64,000 nucleotides of DNA, taken from NCBI RefSeq assembly GCF_011044495.1, contig NZ_CP049143.1, positions 6,696,001-6,760,000 of the forward strand. The letters are read 5' to 3'. Made by a program: the position numbers and the translations under genes. Shown here one piece after another: positions 57,951-64,000 of the stretch. Source of the DNA: Roseimicrobium sp. ORNL1. GTDB lineage: Bacteria; Verrucomicrobiota; Verrucomicrobiia; Verrucomicrobiales; Verrucomicrobiaceae. A model generated the notes under the pieces. The model did not search any database. It saw nothing but the letters and a program-made list of their open reading frames with translations, and was not told the origin of the DNA. Position 1 is the first letter of the stretch. The number at the start of each line of letters is the position of its first letter.

Positions 57951-58681
57951 AACGTCAATATGATTTCAGGATCCTTGCCCTTGCGCCACAGATCTTTATC
58001 CATGTCAGTATCGAGCTTTTTAACCCTCATACAATCAGGTGACACCTCACTGAAAAGCGTCTTGCCGTCAGACGTGAGCATAAAGCATATATCCAGCAGG
58101 TGCAGGCCGCGAGGTTGCAGAAAGGCGACAAGCGCTTGAAAGGCCTCTAAGGCTGTCGACTGAGCCTTTTCGACATCTATGAATTGATTGGCAAGCCAGA
58201 GGGGCATGCACTCATCGCGGTGCGGCAGCGCATTTCGCCAGTCGAACCTCACATATGGGTCATGCGGAGCGGAGAAACAGATGTGGCCACCGAAGCGGGT
58301 CGGATGGTCAGTGATTCCGTGATAGATATGCTTTGGAGTCCCAACGTGGCAGGCTTTGACGATGACCTCGATCGGAGTGGCCTGAACATACTCTGTCAAA
58401 TAGCTGTTGGGTCCTACCGCGAGGATGGAAGTGCTGATTCCTGCATCTTCAAGAAGGCGCCACAGCCGCTCACTGATGCGGAGACGAAGGGAGTCCGTTC
58501 CCTCAACGACCCCGCTCCGATTTGCTGTAATGGAATAAAGTGTTGGCTTCAGTCTCACTATCGCCAGCTTTGGTGTCACGGCCCGCAGGATTTTTGACTC
58601 CCCTTCGGCCAGCAATGGCAACTCATTGAAGCGGGCATCGGCGTCTGCGAGCAGTTGTTGGTAGTCAGTGTTTGGAGGCAT
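57917..58681 (-). CDS. Divergent PurC/SAICAR synthetase-like ligase
   Basis: The product is 254 residues from the ATG at 58681. PurC family traces are clear along its length: LLAEGESKIL (nucleotide loop near 24-32), TPIEVIVKACHVGTPKHIYHGI (102-123), LLDICFMLTSDGKTLFSEVSPDCMRV (195-220) and DMDKDLWRKG (226-235). PurC joins a carboxylate to an amine through an acyl phosphate using ATP. Here two conserved PurC positions, Lys in FKLEFG and Asp in DEFSPD, are changed (to Cys and Ser), so it is probably not the purine enzyme. It follows the PaaK-like gene by 38 bases and lies in AT-richer DNA. Confidence 0.82.
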   Translation of the reverse strand: MPPNTDYQQLLADADARFNELPLLAEGESKILRAVTPKLAIVRLKPTLYSITANRSGVVEGTDSLRLRISERLWRLLEDAGISTSILAVGPNSYLTEYVQATPIEVIVKACHVGTPKHIYHGITDHPTRFGGHICFSAPHDPYVRFDWRNALPHRDECMPLWLANQFIDVEKAQSTALEAFQALVAFLQPRGLHLLDICFMLTSDGKTLFSEVSPDCMRVKKLDTDMDKDLWRKGKDPEIILTLWGEFLSMVTT

Positions 58682-58719
58682 TGCGAGAGCTGCGGTGAAT
58701 GGAAGGAGCGGGGAGCGGA

Positions 58720-60189
58720 TCAAATCTTGATCATGGGTGGGCCCTTGATGCTGCCAGGTCCACCAAGGCATACCGTGACACTGGCAGTGCCAGCCTCCAC
58801 CCTTCTTTTGAGGGCGCTGCCCGGTGCGGACAGCAATCGGCTTTCGATGGTTTGGCACAAGTTCGCAGCACGCTCGGGAAACGCCGCCGGATTCCAGCGA
58901 AGCTGGACAGAAACACGAATGTTGATGATGTCCTGAGACGGACTCTCCGAAGAGAGCGCAAATATCGGAGTCGACCCCACCAGCCTGTCCTGCACCACCG
59001 AGATATTAGGAAAGTAATCCACGCAATCCGTGTCGGGCAGGGATCCTAGAATATCACACAGATGAGCCGATGAAACAAGGCAGTTTGGAGTCTCTGCCAA
59101 AACATCTACCAAACAGTTTTTCAGTTTTCCGAGAAATGCAAAGTTTGGCAATCCGTATTCGTCTTTGGTCTGGTGCACCAAATCGCCAGTCGCATACCGG
59201 ATTAGAGGCTGCAGTTGTGTGAATGGATGGAGATTTGTGATCACAAGTTCTCCAGTTCCGTTGCCTTCGATGGGTCTTCCTGTAGTAGGATGAATCACCT
59301 CGGCGACAAGATGGGGATCGAATTGGAATAGCCCGGAAATCCCATTCCGGTTCGCTCCGCCGGAGGCCTCGGTCATGGACCAGCGATCGATCACACGACA
59401 ATTCCACTGCACCTCCAGCCACTCGCGCCAATGGGTCGCCAGGTATCCACCGGTGATGGTCACCGTCTCCAAGTTCAACCCGGCAGGCGAAATCCCCGTT
59501 TCCAGAAGATAGGCCGTGAAGAAAACAATATGATGGGCAAGACCCGAGAGCAGGGAAATCTGCCCAGCACAGCCGGGCAAGCTGTAGCGTCTGGTCAGGA
59601 TCCGTGCAGCGTCCTGAATAAGGGTATCATCCGTCACGCCACTGGAGAGGGGGAACCCAAGCGAAGGCAGCGGAACGAGAGTGCCGTGGTAGAGATTTGG
59701 AAATGACAGTGACAGCGGACGCAATGAGAAGCCCCTGCGAATTGGCGCAAACAGGCGGGAATAATACCGCTGTAAGAACATGACTTCTTCTTCCGACCGG
59801 TGCATCAAGACAGGTTGTCCTGTGCTCCCGGAGGTATGTGAGACCATTCGGAGTTTCACATCCGTCGCGAGCATCTCGCAGTTGTGGACTTGCAAATCCT
59901 CGCGCCGAAGCACAGGCAGACTGGAGAGTATCTCGTGGCAAGTGGCTCCAGCACTCCTGCTCTCAGAAGTTTCGTAGTGACTCCTTCTATCGGAATAGTA
60001 GTGGGAATGGGCAACCGCATGACGAAGGGTGCGCCCCAGTAATACCTTATGCAGGGTGGCGTGGAGGGCGGACTGGAGGGGGCCACGTCGCATGGCTAGC
60101 GCCATCAGATCAGCAGCACCTTCCGGCTCAAAACACCTTTGCTCATCAAAGAGAGTCTCGAGTTGGCGGGAGAATTCAGCGGGACTCAT
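58720..60189 (-). CDS. PaaK-like adenylate-forming enzyme
   Basis: The product is 489 residues. The P-loop motif TSGSTGQPV is at 119-127, with WSMTEASGG near 270 and RYATGDLV near 345. These are hallmarks of phenylacetate-CoA ligase/CapK-type adenylating enzymes, which activate a carboxylic acid as acyl-AMP for transfer to CoA, an amine or a carrier. It starts 114 bases after the short peptide gene and 38 bases before the PurC-like gene, all on the minus strand. The acid substrate is unknown. Base composition here is lower in GC than in the flanking genes. Confidence 0.85.
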   Translation of the reverse strand: MSPAEFSRQLETLFDEQRCFEPEGAADLMALAMRRGPLQSALHATLHKVLLGRTLRHAVAHSHYYSDRRSHYETSESRSAGATCHEILSSLPVLRREDLQVHNCEMLATDVKLRMVSHTSGSTGQPVLMHRSEEEVMFLQRYYSRLFAPIRRGFSLRPLSLSFPNLYHGTLVPLPSLGFPLSSGVTDDTLIQDAARILTRRYSLPGCAGQISLLSGLAHHIVFFTAYLLETGISPAGLNLETVTITGGYLATHWREWLEVQWNCRVIDRWSMTEASGGANRNGISGLFQFDPHLVAEVIHPTTGRPIEGNGTGELVITNLHPFTQLQPLIRYATGDLVHQTKDEYGLPNFAFLGKLKNCLVDVLAETPNCLVSSAHLCDILGSLPDTDCVDYFPNISVVQDRLVGSTPIFALSSESPSQDIINIRVSVQLRWNPAAFPERAANLCQTIESRLLSAPGSALKRRVEAGTASVTVCLGGPGSIKGPPMIKI

Positions 60190-60303
60190 AAACTACTGAA
60201 GTTCCGTGAACTCACCCATGCATGCTCCCTTCGCATGCCCGTGCAAAAAGATAACAGGATCCCACAGCGTAGCGTACAGCCTGCTGTTTGGCCAACCTTG
60301 GGC

Positions 60304-60462
60304 TCACTCCTGCGTCGCGTTCTCAGCGCTTGCGGCTTCGGCCGCCATTTCTGCGGCAACTTCTGCAACAATTGCTGCCGCGGCTTCCTTCCGACGATCA
60401 CCATCATTCTCCGTAGAAGCGTCCGCTATGGCTTTATTGACAAATTCAATAATTTTCTCCAT
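60304..60462 (-). CDS. 52-residue acidic helical peptide, possible carrier or precursor
   Basis: The ATG at 60462 encodes a 52-residue peptide beginning MEKIIEFVNKAIADAS, with a KEAAAAIVAEVAAEMAAEAAS helix and C-terminal ENATQE. The composition is strongly Ala/Glu and it has no Cys. It lies directly upstream of the PaaK-like, PurC-like and HAD genes. A perfect TTGACA -35 motif lies upstream. A small acidic protein ending in Glu next to carboxylate-activating ligases recalls amino-group carrier proteins such as LysW, though this one lacks the zinc ribbon. It could equally be a peptide precursor or a chance frame. No ribosome-binding site is obvious. Confidence 0.5.
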   Translation of the reverse strand: MEKIIEFVNKAIADASTENDGDRRKEAAAAIVAEVAAEMAAEAASAENATQE

Positions 60463-60470
60463 AGCAAACG

Positions 60471-60498
60471 AGACTACACATCTTGTCAGTCCTGTCAA
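60471..60498 (-). promoter_or_regulatory. Candidate promoter for the PurC-like cluster
   Basis: On the minus strand TTGACA (60493-60498) and TAGTCT (60471-60476) are separated by 16 bases. Transcription would begin about 2 bases before the ATG at 60462, implying a nearly leaderless message. The -10 match is weak. Confidence 0.35.
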
Positions 60499-60639
60499 TA
60501 CATCGAAATACTGTTGTTGCTAAGAGGAGGAATCGTTGCCGTGCTGGGTGGGGACGCGGATGTTGGCAGAGAATCTGAACTGGCCCGCCATCTTCTGTCG
60601 CGCATGATGCAGCGCCCTCCAAAGCAGGAGGCCAAACTC

Positions 60640-61584
60640 TCATGAAAAGAACACCTTCTCCGCCGTCTTGCGCAGCATCCACGCCTTGTCTTCCGGCGAG
60701 AGGAAGTCCAGACGCTCGCGGATGAGGGCGATGGAGTCCTTGTAGTTGTGCCCCTCCCCCACCTGGAAGGGACAGTCGCTGGCCCACATGAGTCGCTTGG
60801 CGCCATACGTATCCCGCAAACGCTGGATCATGGGGCCGAGATCCGTGTAGGGAGCCTTCTTCGCGCCCAGCGCATAGAAGGCGGAGGTCTTCACAAAGGT
60901 GTGCTCCGCGTCCGCCAGACGGCAGAGGTTATCCAAATCCTTCTGATCAACCGCACCCTTCATGCCAATGCGGGCGAAGTGGTCGATGACAACGCGCGTC
61001 TTCGGATACTGCGCGCACATCTTCTGCACTGCAGGAAGCGCATCCGGATTGGCGAGAAGACACATCGAGAGACCGGCATCTGCGGCACAGGACCACATGG
61101 CCTTCATGCCCGGGGAGCTTTGCCAGGCTTCGGCCTTTTCCTTGTCGGTGTAGATGCGGAATCCGCGCACGCCCTGCTTCGCCAGTTGCTTCATCGTATC
61201 CGCCACATCCGGTTCGGATTCATCCACAATGGCCACTCCACCAAACACACCGGGATGCGCCTTCATGGCATCGAGCATGTACTGGTTGTCGAACTGGTAG
61301 AAACTCATCTGGATCAGCACGATGCGGCTCACGCCATTCGGCTTGGTGTGCGCGAAGAGTTCCTCCGGCGTGAAGCTTGCCGGGTCCATGCCCTTCTTCG
61401 TGGCGCCTTCACCCAGTGGATACCGATCCGTGTCCGGCGTCCACACATGCACATGGGCATCAATGCAGTCCTTCGAGACATCATTATCATCAGCCGCTTG
61501 TGCAAAGGCAGGAGCGGAGAGGGCAGCGAGTGCAGCAGAACGAAGAAACGTGCGGCGGGAGGTGGATGCGGGCTTGGTGCTCAT
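60640..61584 (-). CDS. Amidohydrolase family 2 (TIM-barrel) enzyme, Tat-exported
   Basis: The product is 314 residues from the ATG at 61584; an ATG at 61629 is also possible. It has a Tat signal (TSRRTFLRSAALAALSAPAFA) and then the metal-binding HxH in DCIDAHVHVW. Later family residues include VVIDHFARIG and WASDCPF (metal-ligand Asp). Amidohydro_2 members hydrolyse lactones or amides or decarboxylate aromatic acids. It follows the M20 peptidase gene by 41 bases, and with the MFS transporter forms a likely operon for uptake and cleavage of an unknown small molecule. Confidence 0.9.
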   Translation of the reverse strand: MSTKPASTSRRTFLRSAALAALSAPAFAQAADDNDVSKDCIDAHVHVWTPDTDRYPLGEGATKKGMDPASFTPEELFAHTKPNGVSRIVLIQMSFYQFDNQYMLDAMKAHPGVFGGVAIVDESEPDVADTMKQLAKQGVRGFRIYTDKEKAEAWQSSPGMKAMWSCAADAGLSMCLLANPDALPAVQKMCAQYPKTRVVIDHFARIGMKGAVDQKDLDNLCRLADAEHTFVKTSAFYALGAKKAPYTDLGPMIQRLRDTYGAKRLMWASDCPFQVGEGHNYKDSIALIRERLDFLSPEDKAWMLRKTAEKVFFS

Positions 61585-61625
61585 GGTGGGAGAAGGCAAA
61601 GGCGATGCTGATGCTATCTGGTCAC

Positions 61626-62771
61626 TCACTGAAAACGAAGAATGAAATTCCGGTAGAACTCAAAGGCCTGCTGCACTTGATCGAGTTCCACATATTCCAC
61701 CGCCGCGTGGGCGCGATCGATGCTGCCGGGACCGAACACGAGGCTGGGAACACCCTGGCGCGAGAGCTTGCTCGCATCACAGCCAAAGGGCACGCCGCAG
61801 AGCTCTGCATTGAGGCCCATGTCACGCAGCACCGCGCTCGCACATTGCGCAGCATCCGAGTCTGCCGAAGTCTCGAGCGCCTCATCCGTTAGCAGCGGTG
61901 GATCTTCGATGCCGGCATCCATGGTGGGATGCTCTGACTTCAATTGATCCAAAATCCGCTGGTAGTGCGCCAGCACATCAACTGTGCGCTCACCGGGAAG
62001 CAGCCGCCTATCGATCTCAATCGCACAGGCGTCCGGAACGAAGTTGATCTGCACGCCGCCCTGAATCACGCCGACATTACACGTCGCCGGGCCGAGCAGC
62101 GGATGATCATTCACCGCGAGTCGCAGATGATCCTGCTCCAGTGCCAGAACGATACGCGCCATGTGATTGATGGCATTCACCCCAAGATGCGGCTTCGAAC
62201 TGTGCGCGGACTTCCCTCGCACGAGGATGCGAAAACGCAGCACGCCCTTCGTGGCAATCACCGCGCGCAACCCCGTGGGCTCCGCCACCAGCGCTGCATG
62301 CCCCGTGAGTCCCTCGCAAAGCTTCACCACCCCGCGATAGGAGAACTCCTCGTCCACCGCCGCAGCGAGCCACACTTCGCACGGCGGCTGGATGCCCTCC
62401 TCATGCAATGTGGCCAGTGCATGCATCATCCCGGCGAGGCCTGCTTTGGTATCACACGAACCGCGTCCATACATCTTCCCATCCTCAATGCGCGGCTCAA
62501 ACGGTGGAATCGTCATGCCCTTCACGGAGACGGTGTCCGTGTGTGCTTCGAGAATGATGCGACGGTTCGGATTTTTGCCGGGCAGTCTCGCGATGACATT
62601 CGGCCGATTCGGAAACACCTCCTGCTCCCACACTTCGATACCGCGTTGCTCAAAGTATTCCCGCACCCACGTGGCAATCTCGCGCTCTCCCGGACCACCT
62701 TCATACGAAGGATTGATGCTGTTGATGCGCACCAGCGAGGCAAGAGTATCGATGAGAGAAGATGACGCCAT
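61626..62771 (-). CDS. M20 metallopeptidase, ArgE/DapE/CPG2 type
   Basis: The product is 381 residues. Metal and catalytic motifs are in order: EAHTDTV, GRGSCDTKAG, the Glu pair in VDEEFSYRGV, VAEPTG, and the C-terminal His in SIDRAHAAVEYVE. A dimerisation domain lies at about 180-300 (RGKSAHSSKPHLGVNAINHMA). Such enzymes hydrolyse N-acyl amino acids or small amides. It starts 9 bases after the transporter gene ends, so import and hydrolysis are probably coupled. Confidence 0.94.
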   Translation of the reverse strand: MASSSLIDTLASLVRINSINPSYEGGPGEREIATWVREYFEQRGIEVWEQEVFPNRPNVIARLPGKNPNRRIILEAHTDTVSVKGMTIPPFEPRIEDGKMYGRGSCDTKAGLAGMMHALATLHEEGIQPPCEVWLAAAVDEEFSYRGVVKLCEGLTGHAALVAEPTGLRAVIATKGVLRFRILVRGKSAHSSKPHLGVNAINHMARIVLALEQDHLRLAVNDHPLLGPATCNVGVIQGGVQINFVPDACAIEIDRRLLPGERTVDVLAHYQRILDQLKSEHPTMDAGIEDPPLLTDEALETSADSDAAQCASAVLRDMGLNAELCGVPFGCDASKLSRQGVPSLVFGPGSIDRAHAAVEYVELDQVQQAFEFYRNFILRFQ

Positions 62772-62780
62772 GGCTGCTAC

Positions 62781-64000
62781 TTAGGACTTGCTCCATTGGA
62801 TGGGCTGCACGCGGGGGACAAACAAAAGGTAGGTTGCCACACCCGCGAGGAGCACGATGGAAGAAACGATGAAGGCGTTTGTGTAGGAGTGCGTCGTTTT
62901 GACGATCCATCCTGTCACCAGAGGCGAGACCACACCTCCAAGATTCCCAACGAAGTTCTGCACACCCGTCCACTGGCCCGATGCAGTGGGGCCAGCGAGG
63001 GTCTGGGTGACGGCCCACACATTGGAGGTGTACAGGCCAAGCGAGGCACACGCAGCGATGAGCAGCACGATGCACATCACCGAACCGGTGGCCAGGGTAA
63101 TGGACCACATGAACGCCGCGCAAAGCAGCAGTCCACCAAAGAGGAAGCTCCGGCGCACCTTGGTGGGTGTGGCTCCTGCGGAGATCCAGCGGTCCGAAAT
63201 CCACCCTCCTGTCAGTGAAGTGGCCGCCATCGCCCAGAAGGGGAGCGAGCCATACACGGCCATCTCTTCCGTGGTGAATCCGCGTCCCTCGCGCAGGTAG
63301 GAAGGCAGCCAGAAAACCACAAAGTACCACGCATAACCCAGGCAGAAGAATCCGAGTGAGGTGCCCCACAGTTCAGGGCGCTTGAGAATCTCCTTCATCG
63401 GTGTGGCGTCCGGGCGGGTGCCATGCTTTTGCTGCGCAGTGTGCTTTTCCGACGGCACCGCGAGGAGCCACGGGATGAGCCAGAAGAGGCTCGCTACCCC
63501 GACGATGATGAACAAGGCCCGCCACCCGTAGCGGGCAAGAACCAGACCACCCACCAGCGTGCTGAGGGCCGGACCCACCTTTGTGCCCGCGTCGATGAGG
63601 GCATTCGCCAGACCACGCTGCTGCTCGTTGAAATTATCGACGATGACCCGCGACGTCGCCGGGAAGGCCACACTCTCGCCCGCACCCAGCAGCACTCGGA
63701 GAATCAGGAGGGAGACAAGCCCATTGGCCAGACCCATGCCCACGGTGGCCAGGGACCAGATGAGAAACCCGAACGCGTACACCCACTTCACGCTGTACCG
63801 ATCCACCAGCCATCCAGCCGCCAGGTGGCAGATGGCGTAGCTCGCGGAGAATGCCGAGAACAGCCAGCTCATCTGCACGTCATCCAGGCCAAATTCCTCC
63901 CCCACATTTGGCTTCGCCACAGAGAGGCTGCCCCGGTCGATGTAGTTGATCGTTACCGCGAAAACGAGCAACACAAGGATCACGGTGGGCTTGGTAGAAC
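62781..64000 (-). CDS. MFS transporter, anion:cation symporter-like (5' end outside window)
   Basis: The frame stays open to the right edge with STKPTVILVLLVFAVTINYIDRGSLSVA, so the true start is probably a few codons outside. About 12 hydrophobic segments are visible. The NYIDRGSLSVA motif, GWLVDRYSVKWVYAFGFLIWSLATV and GESVAFPATSRVIVDNFNEQQRGLANALIDAGTKVGPAL are typical of the ACS family, which moves hexuronates, glucarate or phthalate-type organic anions. It is first in an operon with the M20 peptidase and amidohydrolase. Confidence 0.92.
   Translation of the reverse strand, partial: STKPTVILVLLVFAVTINYIDRGSLSVAKPNVGEEFGLDDVQMSWLFSAFSASYAICHLAAGWLVDRYSVKWVYAFGFLIWSLATVGMGLANGLVSLLILRVLLGAGESVAFPATSRVIVDNFNEQQRGLANALIDAGTKVGPALSTLVGGLVLARYGWRALFIIVGVASLFWLIPWLLAVPSEKHTAQQKHGTRPDATPMKEILKRPELWGTSLGFFCLGYAWYFVVFWLPSYLREGRGFTTEEMAVYGSLPFWAMAATSLTGGWISDRWISAGATPTKVRRSFLFGGLLLCAAFMWSITLATGSVMCIVLLIAACASLGLYTSNVWAVTQTLAGPTASGQWTGVQNFVGNLGGVVSPLVTGWIVKTTHSYTNAFIVSSIVLLAGVATYLLFVPRVQPIQWSKS

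Noticed and set aside
60186-60407. Minus-strand frame overlapping the end of the short peptide gene
   Set aside because: It is Arg/Gln-rich, overlaps the start of the PaaK-like gene and is out of frame with the more plausible 52-residue peptide.

Overview
The window looks like a chromosomal segment of a GC-rich member of the Verrucomicrobiota, probably Verrucomicrobiales. The evidence is four copies of the PSCyt1/DUF1549/DUF1553 plus DUF1501 cassette typical of Verrucomicrobia and Planctomycetes, many Tat-type secreted enzymes, Gfo/Idh/MocA and DUF1080 proteins, and a tgt-yajC-secDF locus with a fused SecDF. The species is inferred only. No tRNA, rRNA or CRISPR array was seen, and no stretch over 300 bases lacks a gene or mobile element.

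Layout. 1-4.5 kb: an edge-truncated cytochrome/DUF1549/DUF1553 gene, a secreted protein made of three tandem repeats, an unknown gene and a DUF4291 gene. 4.5-8.9 kb: an RND efflux pump and its lipoprotein adaptor. 9-15 kb: a XerC/D-type recombinase and a PL10 pectate lyase/DUF1553/DUF1501 operon. 15-17.2 kb: a BlaI/BlaR-type pair whose M56 peptidase carries a decapeptide repeat linker and an ExbD-like C-terminal domain. 17.9-31.3 kb: a discoidin-domain sensor kinase and response regulator, then two cytochrome/DUF1501 cassettes, a sialidase-like enzyme and a GntR regulator with a perfect palindrome. 31.3-32.9 kb: a complete IS1182-like element with 33-bp inverted repeats. 33-38.4 kb: paired small Tat proteins, a SMI1/KNR4 protein, DUF1080, SDR, a membrane protein and a Gfo/Idh oxidoreductase. 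38.6-44.4 kb: a glycan locus with a three-module glycosyltransferase, a GT1 enzyme and a methyltransferase-GT10 fusion. 45.9-54.4 kb: clpX, a lactonase, an unknown secreted protein, tgt, yajC, secDF. 54.5-57.2 kb: an atypical transmembrane protein kinase and a STAS-like protein. 57.2-60.5 kb: a visibly AT-richer gene set. 60.6-64 kb: amidohydrolase, M20 peptidase and an edge-truncated MFS transporter.

The best candidate for an undescribed system is the 57.2-60.5 kb set. It has a 52-residue acidic peptide ending in Glu, a PaaK-like adenylate-forming enzyme, a divergent PurC (SAICAR synthetase)-like ligase and a HAD hydrolase, in that order on the minus strand. The gene order and base composition suggest a horizontally acquired small biosynthetic pathway built on carboxylate activation and amide ligation, possibly with a carrier or precursor peptide. 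The function is inference. Other unusual points are the GT32-GT2-GT62 and methyltransferase-GT10 fusions, the sensor kinase that shares its discoidin domain with an adjacent cytochrome protein, and a Tgt whose zinc-site cysteines are partly replaced.

Most of the rest appears devoted to degradation and uptake of complex carbohydrates: PL10, sialidase, DUF1080, cytochrome/DUF1501 cassettes and transporters, with dedicated regulators (two-component system, GntR, BlaI) close to them.
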